Source: Niabella drilacis
GTDB lineage: Bacteria > Bacteroidota > Bacteroidia > Chitinophagales > Chitinophagaceae
Direction: 5' to 3'
Length of the DNA stretch: 64,000 nt
NCBI RefSeq assembly: GCF_900101395.1
Contig: NZ_FMZO01000003.1
Coordinates: forward strand, 438,436-502,435
In this document: in pieces, positions 14,924-23,299 of the stretch
Position numbering within the stretch: the first letter of the stretch is position 1
How the letters are laid out: every line of letters begins with the position of its first letter
Notes under the pieces: model-generated
Seen by the model: the letters and a program-made list of their open reading frames with translations, nothing else
Database searches by the model: none
Told to the model about the DNA's origin: nothing
Position numbers and translations under genes: made by a program

Positions 14924-16855
14924 ATGAGTAAAAAAGAACCGACCCGGCTGCACCCGCTTTCAAGAAGGGCATTTGTAAAACAAACCGGTATTGCCGCGGC
15001 TGCCGGCCTGCTGGCACCCTCCCTGTTTGCCCAACAGGCCGCTGGCGCCGGCACCTATCTTATTGCCAACCGGCTGGAAACAGCAGGACCTGCTGTCCTG
15101 AGCGGGTATATTGGCAGCAGGCTGGAGCAGTGCTTTCAGGCAGACATCCTTACAAAAAATTTTGATCATCTTATTGAACCATTCCGGCGCAGAACAGAAA
15201 CTCATCTATGGCAGTCGGAGTTTTGGGGAAAATGCATGATGGCGTCCCTGTTGGCCTATCAATACAAACCCGATCCGCAGTTAAAGGCTAAAATAGATGC
15301 TGCTGTAACCGGTCTTATCGCCACCCAAACGCCGGATGGGTATATCGGAAATTACAGCGCACAAAGCAGGTTAAAGCAATGGGATATCTGGGGAATGAAA
15401 TATTGCCTGCTGGGTCTGCTGGAATATTATGACCTCACAAATGATAAAAAAAGCCTGGATGCAGCGGTAAAGTTGTGCGATTACCTGATCGGGGAAATCA
15501 ACAGGCAGGGCGGTACAATCGTTGATAAAGGAAATTACAGGGGTATGGCGGCGTCTTCTGTATTATTACCGCTGGTGCGGTTAAGCGTGGCAACGGGTAA
15601 TAAAAAGTACCTCGATTTTGCAGAGGCCATTGTAAAGCAGTGGGAAACGCCCGGAGGTCCGCAGCTCATCAGCAAGGCGGCTGTAAATGTAAGCGAACGC
15701 TTTCCCCGGCCCAAAGAGTGGTACAGCCCCGAGCAGGGCCAAAAGGCCTATGAAATGATGTCTTGCTATGAGGGCCTTCTGGCATTGTATCGTTTAACGG
15801 GCAAGGAGGCGTATAAACAGGCCGTGTTGGATGTTTTTAAGAATATACAGGATACGGAGATCAATATTGCAGGTTCCGGGGCCTCGGCAGAGATGTGGTT
15901 TGGTGGTAAGGAACGGCAAACCACCCCGGTATATCACTACCAGGAGACCTGCGTGACCGTAACCTGGATGCAGCTTTGCCTGGCTTTGTTAAAACTGACC
16001 GGTGAAGCAAAATATGCTCATGCCATCGAAACCACTTATTATAATGCTTTGATGGCTGCATTAAAAAGCGACGGCTCCACATGGGCAAAGTATACCCCGC
16101 TGAACGGCGGACGGCTGCCCGGCAGCGGCCAGTGCGGCATGGACTTGAACTGCTGCAGCGCCAATGGCCCCAGGGGCCTGTTTGCCATGCCCGGTCTTGT
16201 AGCAATGCACGGCAGGGAGGGCATTGCTGTTAATTTTTTTATTGAAGGATCAACGGAAACAACGACTCCGCAAGGAAAGCGGATCAGACTGGTACAAACC
16301 ACCGACTACCCTGCATCAGGCAATATCCTGATCCGGCTTGAGATGAGTGCCTCCGAGGATATGACATTGCTGGTACGCATACCGGAATGGAGCAGACAAA
16401 CGGTGCTGCAGGTAAATGAGGCAGCCCACCCGGACGTAACGCCGGGTGCTTATGTGAAGCTGAAAAGAAAATGGAATACCGGCGATACGATCCGTCTGGA
16501 GCTGGATATGCGTGGCCGAGTAAAAGTGATGGGGGACCGGCACCGGTATTTTGCATTGCTTTCCGGCCCGCTGGTATTGTCGCGGGATACCCGTTTTACC
16601 GGCACCAACCTGGGTATGGTGATCTCTCCTCTGAAGGGAGAGGAATCCTATATTGAGTTAAAAAAAAGCAGGGCAGCTGCCCGTGATAGCTGGCTGCAGT
16701 TTGAAGCAAAATTTCAGGCCGAGAATTATAAGGAGCAAACAGACCCGCCGGTTTGGGCCAGCTTTTGCGACTATGCTTCTGCCGGTAATGGTGCAGAGGC
16801 CTCTACGTTTCAGACATGGATGCCGCTCATTTTTAATGCGGCCAAAATGGAGTGA
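14924..16855 (+). CDS. Glycoside hydrolase family 127 (beta-L-arabinofuranosidase type), Tat-exported
   Basis: A 643-residue protein whose N-terminus carries a twin-arginine signal (SRRAFVKQTGIAAAAGLLAPSLFAQQ). I chose the ATG at 14924 because the open frame before it overlaps the GH106 gene and would bury this signal. The barrel domain contains LWQSEFWGKCMMASLLAY and TPDGYIGNY. In GH127 a zinc ion is held by one Glu and three Cys, and one of these Cys is the nucleophile. Here E341 and C343 (YQETC) and C410-C411 (NCCSANGPRG) occupy the matching places, so the enzyme looks active. GH127 members release L-arabinofuranose or rare pectin sugars. A folded cofactor-bearing enzyme fits Tat export. 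Confidence 0.9.
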   Translation: MSKKEPTRLHPLSRRAFVKQTGIAAAAGLLAPSLFAQQAAGAGTYLIANRLETAGPAVLSGYIGSRLEQCFQADILTKNFDHLIEPFRRRTETHLWQSEFWGKCMMASLLAYQYKPDPQLKAKIDAAVTGLIATQTPDGYIGNYSAQSRLKQWDIWGMKYCLLGLLEYYDLTNDKKSLDAAVKLCDYLIGEINRQGGTIVDKGNYRGMAASSVLLPLVRLSVATGNKKYLDFAEAIVKQWETPGGPQLISKAAVNVSERFPRPKEWYSPEQGQKAYEMMSCYEGLLALYRLTGKEAYKQAVLDVFKNIQDTEINIAGSGASAEMWFGGKERQTTPVYHYQETCVTVTWMQLCLALLKLTGEAKYAHAIETTYYNALMAALKSDGSTWAKYTPLNGGRLPGSGQCGMDLNCCSANGPRGLFAMPGLVAMHGREGIAVNFFIEGSTETTTPQGKRIRLVQTTDYPASGNILIRLEMSASEDMTLLVRIPEWSRQTVLQVNEAAHPDVTPGAYVKLKRKWNTGDTIRLELDMRGRVKVMGDRHRYFALLSGPLVLSRDTRFTGTNLGMVISPLKGEESYIELKKSRAAARDSWLQFEAKFQAENYKEQTDPPVWASFCDYASAGNGAEASTFQTWMPLIFNAAKME

Positions 16856-16911
16856 CGGCTGTATTGATGCAGGTGTGCATCCGGTACCGGGTTGCTGCTG
16901 TTTAGCCATTC

Positions 16912-16943
16912 TTGCTGCAACGGGTTTATTTCTTCTAATTTTG
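16912..16943 (+). promoter_or_regulatory. Promoter of the metallo-beta-lactamase-fold gene
   Basis: TTG at 16912-16914 and TAATTTTG at 16936-16943, 21 bp apart, match the Bacteroidota -33/-7 pattern. They place a start of transcription about 10 bp before the ATG at 16962, so this gene can be read separately from the GH genes. Confidence 0.6.
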
Positions 16944-16961
16944 CAGCCAGAAATTGTAAAC

Positions 16962-17714
16962 ATGAAAATAATCCCGCTATCAGAAGGCAGCTTTACCGTG
17001 GATGCCACTAAAAAATTTATCCCGTTCCGGTTATCAGAAGATGAAATGAGCGCCCGCCCGCAGGGAAGCCTGCTGGTGGAGATACAGCCCTTTTTGATTC
17101 TCACCTCAAAAGATATATTGCTGCTGGATACAGGCCTTGGTTTTAACCACCGGTCCGGGGACCAGATGCAGCTTTTGGCCCATCTTGCGGAGCATGGCAT
17201 CCAGTCCGGCGATGTTACAAAAGTGCTGATGAGCCACCTGCATAAAGATCATACCGGGGGAATGGTGCATCCCGCCACGGGGAAGCCCACTTTTGAAAAT
17301 GCCACTTATTGTATCCAGGAAAGAGAAGTGGCATTTGCCCGCGAAAAAGACGGGGCCTCGTACGATTTTTCAAAAGTACAGCCGGTGCTGGCGGGGAAGG
17401 TGGAGCTGTTGAAAGCGGATGAAGGATCTATTGACGGTTATATCCAATACCAGGTTACCGGCGCGCATTCAAAATTTCACCAGGTATTCTGGATCCGGGA
17501 AGACGGGGAAACCCTGTTCTTTGGGGCCGATGATGCACCACAATATCAACAGATGAAACACCGGTTTGCCGCCAAATATGACTATGATGGCAAAAAAGCG
17601 ATGGAATTACGATCCGGCTGGTGGGAGAAAGGGAAGAAGGAAGACTGGCAGTTCCTGTTTTATCATGATACCCGTAAACCTGTAGCCCGTCCGGGCAGTG
17701 AACCCGGGCTGTAA
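16962..17714 (+). CDS. Metallo-beta-lactamase-fold hydrolase
   Basis: A 250-residue soluble protein with the MBL metal-binding motif SHLHKDHTGG (H92, H94, D96, H97), a preceding LLLDTGLG strand, a GAHSKFHQ segment carrying the next histidine and FFGADDAPQY with the bridging Asp. It has no signal peptide, so it acts in the cytoplasm. The family covers quorum-quenching lactonases, glyoxalase II, phosphodiesterases and others; the spaced N-terminal half and the QGSLLVEIQ.. LILTSKDILLLDTGLG layout are most like lactonase-type members, but substrate is unknown. The frame is open upstream to 16683 inside the GH127 gene; the ATG at 16962 fits the family N-terminus and the promoter. Proximity to the glycosidases may be incidental. 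Confidence 0.88.
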   Translation: MKIIPLSEGSFTVDATKKFIPFRLSEDEMSARPQGSLLVEIQPFLILTSKDILLLDTGLGFNHRSGDQMQLLAHLAEHGIQSGDVTKVLMSHLHKDHTGGMVHPATGKPTFENATYCIQEREVAFAREKDGASYDFSKVQPVLAGKVELLKADEGSIDGYIQYQVTGAHSKFHQVFWIREDGETLFFGADDAPQYQQMKHRFAAKYDYDGKKAMELRSGWWEKGKKEDWQFLFYHDTRKPVARPGSEPGL

Positions 17715-17785
17715 AAGGGCCGGATACAAAAAAGGCCTGCCCTAAAAAGAGCTGGCCGTTGCTAACCTATGAAAAACACCAATGC

Positions 17786-17826
17786 AAATATATGTACAGC
17801 TTTGTTACAAAACAAATATTTGTACA
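17786..17826 (+). repeat. Pair of AAATATNTGTACA direct repeats
   Basis: AAATATATGTACA at 17786-17798 and AAATATTTGTACA at 17814-17826 are 28 bp apart, in the spacer between two convergent genes. Each contains the palindrome TGTACA. Confidence 0.6.
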
Positions 17827-17861
17827 TAAATAATTGTTTAAACATTGTTCATGCGTAAATT

Positions 17862-18242
17862 TTAGTTTTCTTTAACATTTCTTTTCTTCAACTCTTCCCT
17901 GATCTTTCTCCTGAAAAGCTGCTCTTCGCCAAAGAAACGGGTTGCCCGCTGCTCTCCGATAATGGGTGTAAAGAGTTTGCGGTAATTGATCTTCAGCTTA
18001 ATGCGCTCCTGTTCCCGAAGCAGCGGATCCCTGTTGGTCTTATAGAGGTTTTTTGATTCGCTGAGATAGCGGATCACCAGGGGCTGCAGTTGTTTTTTTT
18101 CGGTGGGGGTCAGGTCGATCTTTTCAGTGAGATAGTCGAGGAATACCTCATGTATTTTATGCGGGGAGGATGGAGCCGGTTGCGTTTGTGCCGCACCGGC
18201 AACAGTAACGAATGACAATAAAAAAATAAGAACAGCTTTCAT
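17862..18242 (-). CDS. Small secreted helical protein of the ECF sigma operon
   Basis: A 126-residue protein with a signal peptide (MKAVLIFLLSFVTVAGAAQ) and a highly charged, helical remainder containing IDLTPTEKKQLQPLVIRYL and several Arg/Lys/Glu-rich helices. The LTPTEKKQL segment recalls the LTxxQ motif of Spy/CpxP-type periplasmic sensors or chaperones; this is a resemblance only. Its ATG shares one base with the stop of the upstream gene (TAATG), so the two are translationally coupled. With the sigma gene and the membrane protein it forms a three-gene unit, in which it may sense envelope state. Confidence 0.75.
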   Translation of the reverse strand: MKAVLIFLLSFVTVAGAAQTQPAPSSPHKIHEVFLDYLTEKIDLTPTEKKQLQPLVIRYLSESKNLYKTNRDPLLREQERIKLKINYRKLFTPIIGEQRATRFFGEEQLFRRKIREELKKRNVKEN

Positions 18243-18787
18243 TAGTTCAGAAATATTTCTTCGGTACCTTCTGCGGTCTCGTTTAAAAAATTGGTCAGCT
18301 CTGCGTCCGGAACATTTTTAAGCAGTGTGGCCATATCGGTATTGGGTATCTTTACTGCATGTGTGGTGATTGCTTTATCCCTGGGTGTGGCCTCATCGGG
18401 CTGTATGAACCGTTCCAGCTGCTCATTGGTCAGCTCGTTTACTGTTGCAACACCTGCGGTGGATGCAGGGCTACGGGGGGTGAGCAGGAATATGGATGAA
18501 ACCGCCAGCAGGATAAAACTTGCTGCAATGGTCAGTCCCTTTTTAAAGTCAACAACCCGCGCCCGGTTCACCCGGAGCCGGGCAAAGTAATACTGGGGAA
18601 CATGGTAAGGCATTATCCTGGAAATTCCATCCAGTACCGGCGTGTTGTCTGTATCGGTTTCCCTGATCGCTGCCATCAGGCGGCCGGGAAGGGATTCAAA
18701 ATAGTTGTCCGGAACGGTAAAGCCCGGGTTCAATTGCTGCTCCTGCCGGATCCTGTCCAAGATGTTATATGAGGCATCCTCTTTCAT
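18242..18787 (-). CDS. Single-pass membrane protein, likely anti-sigma factor
   Basis: A 181-residue protein with one membrane segment at about residues 84-103 (LTIAASFILLAVSSIFLL). The cytoplasmic N-terminal half contains two similar short stretches, FTVPDNYFESLPGRLM and YHVPQYYFARLRVNR, a pattern often found in Bacteroidota proteins encoded next to ECF sigma genes. The C-terminal half would be periplasmic. No zinc-binding anti-sigma motif is visible. Position directly downstream of an ECF sigma gene (37 bp) and upstream of a periplasmic protein supports an anti-sigma role by analogy with known sigma / anti-sigma pairs. Confidence 0.75.
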   Translation of the reverse strand: MKEDASYNILDRIRQEQQLNPGFTVPDNYFESLPGRLMAAIRETDTDNTPVLDGISRIMPYHVPQYYFARLRVNRARVVDFKKGLTIAASFILLAVSSIFLLTPRSPASTAGVATVNELTNEQLERFIQPDEATPRDKAITTHAVKIPNTDMATLLKNVPDAELTNFLNETAEGTEEIFLN

Positions 18788-18824
18788 TGCGCTTAACTTT
18801 AAGACCGGAATTTTGCTCTTTTGT

Positions 18825-19376
18825 TTAACTCTTCCGTAAATAATTTTCTACTTTTTTTGCGGCGTGGTGATAGCTGGCTTTTAAGGCCCCTTCGGTTACG
18901 CCCAGTATTTCACTCATTTTATTGTAAGGCATTTCATCAAAATACCTGAGGTTAAAGATCAGCCGCTGCTGTTCCGGCAACTGCTGGATAGCCAGCTGCA
19001 ATTTCCATTCTATCTTAGCTGCGTCAAAGTACGGATCTGCACGGATCTGGTCTGTCAGATCTACTTCATTTCCAAAGGATATAGCAGCTTTTTTTTTCTT
19101 TTGGTTTTGCAGGTGCGTAATACTTTCGTTGGTTCCGATACGGTACAGCCAGGTATAAAGCCCGCTTTCCGCCCGGAAATGCTCCAGCCCCTTCCATACC
19201 TTTATAAAAACGTTTTGCAACACGTCATCCGCATCCTCATGTATAACGACCATGCGTCTTATATGCCAGTAAAGCCGTTCTTTATACTTGTTTACTATAG
19301 CCGTAAAAGCCGCCTCTTTCGTGCCGGGGTTACGAAAAAGTGCCAGTAAAGATTCATCACTTTGATACTGTTCCAT
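18825..19376 (-). CDS. ECF RNA polymerase sigma factor
   Basis: A 183-residue sigma-70 family protein of the extracytoplasmic-function type. Region 2 is at about residues 25-90 (YKERLYWHIRRMVVIHEDADDVLQNVFIKVWKGL, then SGLYTWLYRIGTNES) and region 4 at about 125-180 (IQQLPEQQRLIFNLRYFDEMPYNKMSEILGVTEGALKASYHHA). There is no region 1 or 3. It is the first gene of a unit with a membrane protein and a periplasmic protein, so it is probably released from the membrane by an envelope signal. The regulon cannot be inferred. The upstream spacer (19377-19730) holds period-8 GGAAATKTG-like micro-repeats at 19435-19472. Confidence 0.93.
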   Translation of the reverse strand: MEQYQSDESLLALFRNPGTKEAAFTAIVNKYKERLYWHIRRMVVIHEDADDVLQNVFIKVWKGLEHFRAESGLYTWLYRIGTNESITHLQNQKKKKAAISFGNEVDLTDQIRADPYFDAAKIEWKLQLAIQQLPEQQRLIFNLRYFDEMPYNKMSEILGVTEGALKASYHHAAKKVENYLRKS

Positions 19377-19734
19377 TCAGACGCCTGCTGTTCTTTGACG
19401 GGTAAGATAGGGAAAAGTTTATTCGCAGTGAATTTGAAAATGCGGAAATTTGGAAATGTGGAAAATGTGAGAAGGCCGTTTCCTGGCGAAATGAGCATTG
19501 AGTCAATGGTGCATAGCCCGTTGTTTGTAAGGACAGGCTCGGTTAATGCCTGATCAGGCACGCAAAGCTCAATTCTTATGTCCGGGATGTGGGTCTTTAT
19601 TTGAGGAAAGGTTACGAAGTAGTAAACGGGATCTTCACTTTTATGGGGACGATTTTTAATTCCTGAGGGAGACAGGGTTTCAGGATGCTCCCGGTTTCAT
19701 ATCCCCATTCCCGCTCCCGGCAGCCCTCGCGTGT

Positions 19735-20030
19735 GCGTCAGGTTAATGTTGGCCAGTAGGGGATTGCGGGCAGCCATGGCGTAGGCCTGGTACCGTTTCT
19801 ATATATTACTGACCGCCAAACTGCTGTTTTTCCCCGGGGCTGCTGCCATGAGAAACCCGTAAAGGGTTTTCTTTGATTCACCGCGCGTGAAATGCGTGGC
19901 GAATGATCAGGATCCTGGTTGAACCCCGTCCGGGGTTCAATACAAACCAATCGCCAATAAACCATCGGTTATACCGTCGGCTATCCGGGCATAATCCCAT
20001 TCGGGGTTTTACCGATTACTTTGACGCGCA
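19735..20030. repeat. Interspersed repeat, copy A, with inverted ends
   Basis: The element runs from a degenerate end GTGTGCGTCAGG (to 19742) to the inverted counterpart TTGACGCGCATATG (20021-20034). Its right part, 19935-20038, matches the reverse complement of 42007-42115 at roughly four of five positions by eye. Inside are two strong palindromes: a 10-bp stem at 19919-19940 (TTGAACCCCG-TC-CGGGGTTCAA) and AAACCC-GTAAA-GGGTTT near 19855-19871. There is no supported gene in the whole 19377-20125 spacer. Confidence 0.65.
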
Positions 20031-20065
20031 TATGGCAGTCATCGGGACCCAAATCTTCAAATTGA

Positions 20066-20106
20066 TCAAAAAAGAAGGAGCTGCCAGGTTTGCTGACAGC
20101 TCCTTC
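20066..20106 (-). terminator. Terminator of the transketolase gene
   Basis: GAAGGAGCTG (20074-20083) pairs with CAGCTCCTTC (20097-20106), with further CC/GG-type pairing toward the loop. On the minus strand it is followed by TTTTTTGATC. It is 19 bp after the stop codon. Confidence 0.85.
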
Positions 20107-20125
20107 AGGAATCTATTTAAAAGGA

Positions 20126-21088
20126 TTAACCGTTCTTCCTGGCAATCACTTTTTCCGCAGCTGCCACGATATCGGGTACATCCAGGTGGTATTTTTTCAG
20201 CAGCTGGTCGGGGGTGCCGCTTTCGCCAAATGTGTCCAGTGTACCTACATATTCAATAGGAACAGGGAAATGTTTTGCTGCACATTGTGCTATTACGTCG
20301 CCAAGGCCGCCGATGATATTATGTTCTTCTGCGGTAACGGCGCATCTGGTCTTTTTAATGGAAGCGATCACCGCTTCTTCGTCAAGGGGCTTGATGGTGT
20401 GGATATTGATCACTTCCACGCTGATCCCTTTCTCTTCAAGGATCACACCGGCCTGGATGGCATTCCATACAAGGTGCCCGCAGGCAAAAATGGATACATC
20501 TGTTCCTTCTGAGAACTGCTGGGCCTTTCCGAGTACAAAATCAGACTCATTGGTAAAGATCGGCCAGGAGGGACGTCCGAAACGCAGGTAAAACGGTCCT
20601 TCGGTCTCGGCGATGGCCTTGGTGGCCGCCTTGGTTTGCGTATAATCGCAGGGTACTACCACAGACATGCCCGGCAGCATCTTCATCATACCGATATCTT
20701 CCAGGATCTGGTGGGTAGCGCCGTCTTCACCCAGGGTAACCCCGGCATGCGAAGCGCATATTTTTACGTTTTTGCCACTGTAAACAATAGATTGACGGAT
20801 CTGGTCATACACGCGGCCGGTGCTGAAGTTGGCAAAGGTGGTGGTAAAAGGGATATGTCCCCCGATGGTTAAGCCGGCTGCAACGCCCATCATATTGGCT
20901 TCGCCAATGCCGCATTGTACAAAACGGTCAGGAAATTCCTTGATAAACTGGTTCAGTTTCATAGATCCGAGCAGGTCTGCAGTTAATGCCACAACCTTAT
21001 CGTTGCTGCGGGCAGCTTCCACTATACCGTCACCAAACCCGCTGCGGGTATCTTTTTTTCCTGTAGATTGAATATCCTTTAACGCCAT
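20126..21088 (-). CDS. Transketolase, C-terminal subunit
   Basis: A 320-residue protein equal to the pyrimidine-binding and C-terminal domains of transketolase, an enzyme of the pentose phosphate pathway that moves two-carbon units with thiamine diphosphate. The catalytic Glu that activates the cofactor is E63 in CGIGEANMMGVAAGL. Other family marks are SHAGVTLGEDGATHQILEDIG and GPFYLRFGRP. Many Bacteroidota split transketolase into two proteins; the N-terminal half is usually adjacent, but here the preceding gene is the divergent mreB, so the partner must be elsewhere. A 1-deoxyxylulose-5-phosphate synthase-like role is less likely. Confidence 0.93.
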   Translation of the reverse strand: MALKDIQSTGKKDTRSGFGDGIVEAARSNDKVVALTADLLGSMKLNQFIKEFPDRFVQCGIGEANMMGVAAGLTIGGHIPFTTTFANFSTGRVYDQIRQSIVYSGKNVKICASHAGVTLGEDGATHQILEDIGMMKMLPGMSVVVPCDYTQTKAATKAIAETEGPFYLRFGRPSWPIFTNESDFVLGKAQQFSEGTDVSIFACGHLVWNAIQAGVILEEKGISVEVINIHTIKPLDEEAVIASIKKTRCAVTAEEHNIIGGLGDVIAQCAAKHFPVPIEYVGTLDTFGESGTPDQLLKKYHLDVPDIVAAAEKVIARKNG

Positions 21089-21273
21089 AAATTATTTTTG
21101 AGGTTACAAAAGTAATGTTTCTCCTATAGAATCAGGCATAAGTTTTAGGCAGATTCAGTTATATTTGAAGAAATTACATTGTTGGCTGAAGTGATTTGCC
21201 CACCTGCATCTGCCGGGCTTTTTGTTAATAAAAAGTATAAGCTTAAAAATCCTTTCTGTACTTGGGGTTTTGC

Positions 21274-21306
21274 TTTGTTAATTTGGATTATTTACTTCAC
21301 CTTTGC
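21274..21306 (+). promoter_or_regulatory. Possible promoter of mreB
   Basis: TTTG at 21274-21277 and CACCTTTG at 21299-21306 (21-bp spacer) match the -33/-7 pattern except for C in place of the first T. The same CACCTTTG variant precedes the gene at 46158. The mreB ATG follows 36 bp later. Confidence 0.45.
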
Positions 21307-21342
21307 TCCTCACGAAAACACAAGAAATTTATTTAATAAGGA

Positions 21343-22368
21343 ATGGGACTGTTTAACTGGTTTACACAAGAAATAGCAATGGACCTGGGTACCGCTAATA
21401 CCCTCATTATACACAACGACGAAGTGGCTGTAAATGAGCCCAGTATTGTGGCGCTGAACCGCAATAATCCCAAGGAAGTGCTGGCTGTTGGAAAACGTGC
21501 ATTGATGATGCACGAAAAAACACATGAAAGCATCCGTACGGTCCGCCCGCTTAAAGACGGGGTGATCGCCGATTTTAACGCGGCGGAGCTCATGATCCGG
21601 GAGCTGATCAAGCTGGTTTATCCCAAAAAACCCTTATTTCCGCCCAGCTGGCGGATGATGATCTGTATCCCTTCCTCCATCACCGAGGTAGAAAAAAGGG
21701 CGGTAAGGGACAGCGCGGAGCAGGCCGGTGCAAAAGAAGTGTATCTCATCCATGAGCCGATGGCTGCGGCATTGGGTATCGGCATTGATGTGGAAGAGCC
21801 GGTAGGAAATATGATCATTGATATTGGCGGTGGTACTACGGGCATTACGGTGATTGCCCTTGCAGGCATTGTATGTGATCAGAGCATCCGTATTGCGGGC
21901 GATGAGTTTACCGCAGATATTATGGAAGCGCTGCGCCGTTATCACAGCCTGCTGATCGGGGAACGTACTGCTGAGCAGATCAAAATACAGGTAGGAGCCG
22001 CAATGAAGGACCTGGAAAATCCTCCGGATGATATCCCGGTAAACGGGCGCGACCTGGTTACAGGCATTCCCAAGCAGATCATGGTAAGCTTCCAGGAAAT
22101 TGCGGAAGCGCTTGATAAAAGCATCTTTAAAATAGAAGAGGCGATCCTGAAAGCCCTGGAACAAACACCTCCGGAGCTGGCGGGCGATATCTATCGCAGG
22201 GGTTTATATCTTACAGGCGGTGGCGCCCTGCTGCGCGGCCTTGATAAACGGCTGAGCCAAAAAATTAAATTACCGGTTCATATAGCAGACGATCCGTTGA
22301 AAAGTGTGGTAAGGGGTACGGGCATCGCATTGAAGAATTACGATCGGTATCCTTTTGTAATGCGTTAA
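21343..22368 (+). CDS. mreB: Rod shape-determining protein MreB
   Basis: A 341-residue bacterial actin homologue that forms membrane-bound filaments and directs the elongation machinery. The N-terminus MGLFNWFTQEIAMDLGTANTLI holds the amphipathic helix and phosphate-1 loop. The actin-fold signatures are visible: NMIIDIGGGTTGITVIAL (phosphate 2) and LYLTGGGALLRGLDKRL (adenosine loop). It is the first gene of mreB-mreC-mreD. Length agrees with other MreB proteins (about 340-347). Confidence 0.98.
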   Translation: MGLFNWFTQEIAMDLGTANTLIIHNDEVAVNEPSIVALNRNNPKEVLAVGKRALMMHEKTHESIRTVRPLKDGVIADFNAAELMIRELIKLVYPKKPLFPPSWRMMICIPSSITEVEKRAVRDSAEQAGAKEVYLIHEPMAAALGIGIDVEEPVGNMIIDIGGGTTGITVIALAGIVCDQSIRIAGDEFTADIMEALRRYHSLLIGERTAEQIKIQVGAAMKDLENPPDDIPVNGRDLVTGIPKQIMVSFQEIAEALDKSIFKIEEAILKALEQTPPELAGDIYRRGLYLTGGGALLRGLDKRLSQKIKLPVHIADDPLKSVVRGTGIALKNYDRYPFVMR

Positions 22369-22423
22369 TCCATCAACCGTTTTGTTCCCGCCTGGGGGAA
22401 ACAAGCGCTAAATTCAACACCCG

Positions 22424-23299
22424 GTGCGTAATATATTTTTGTTCATCAGGCGGTTTTCGGTTTTTATAGGTTTTCTTATCCTACAGGGGATCTGCTTGTA
22501 CAATTTATTTACGTACAACCGGTTACACCGTGTAAAAGGCCTGGAGGCGGCGGGGAGGGTAACCAGTTACTTCAATTCAAAATACAATTCGCTGGAAGAT
22601 TTTTTCCGTATGCAGGCGGAAAACAAACGGGTGCACCAGATGAACGACTCCCTCCTGAACCTGATGCAGGCGAATTTTGTGCAGATCGATACCAATGCCA
22701 TCCTGGTACATGATACCGCCGCTGTGGATACCACGGGTAAGGCAAGGCGCTATCTCTGGAGGCCGGCACAGGTATTGTATGCAACCGTGAACAGTGATAA
22801 AAATTACCTGCAGATCAACCGCGGAACCAGCTCCGGCATCGGGAACGATATGGGGGTGTTCAGCTCTAATGGCGGCCTGGTAGGAAAGGTGGTGAATGCC
22901 GGGAAAGATTTCAGCGAGGTGATGACCTTGCTGCATGTGATGAACAAGCTGAGTGTTCAGCTCAAAAAAACGGGCAATTCCGGCATCATTTCCTGGGATG
23001 GCAAAATGCCAACCGAGCTCACACTGAATGGCATCCCGAAAACGGATTCTGTACGCCTGGGTGATACAATCCTAACCGGTAATTACTCGCTCAGCTACCC
23101 TCCCGGTAAAATGGTGGGTACTGTTTCGAGGGTATTAAAGGACGAGGCAACTAATTTTTTTATTCTTAAAATAAAGCCTGCTGCTAACTTTGGAAGCCTG
23201 CAGCAGGTATTTGTCGTAGAAAACCTGAACTACGAGGCGTTGCAGCAACTGGGCGAGGAAACGGGCAGGAAAGTAGAAGCAAAATCCGGAAATAAGTGA
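22424..23299 (+). CDS. mreC: Rod shape-determining protein MreC
   Basis: A 291-residue membrane-anchored periplasmic protein that links MreB and MreD to PBP2 and RodA. It has one N-terminal membrane segment (RRFSVFIGFLILQGICLYNLF), a helical coiled-coil stretch (about residues 45-85) and the double beta-barrel domain with NRGTSSGIGNDMGVFSSNGGLVGKV and LGDTILTGNYSLSYPPGKMVGTV. The start is GTG at 22424; no ATG gives the membrane anchor. Its TGA overlaps the GTG of mreD by 4 bases, so expression is coupled. Confidence 0.95.
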   Translation: MRNIFLFIRRFSVFIGFLILQGICLYNLFTYNRLHRVKGLEAAGRVTSYFNSKYNSLEDFFRMQAENKRVHQMNDSLLNLMQANFVQIDTNAILVHDTAAVDTTGKARRYLWRPAQVLYATVNSDKNYLQINRGTSSGIGNDMGVFSSNGGLVGKVVNAGKDFSEVMTLLHVMNKLSVQLKKTGNSGIISWDGKMPTELTLNGIPKTDSVRLGDTILTGNYSLSYPPGKMVGTVSRVLKDEATNFFILKIKPAANFGSLQQVFVVENLNYEALQQLGEETGRKVEAKSGNK

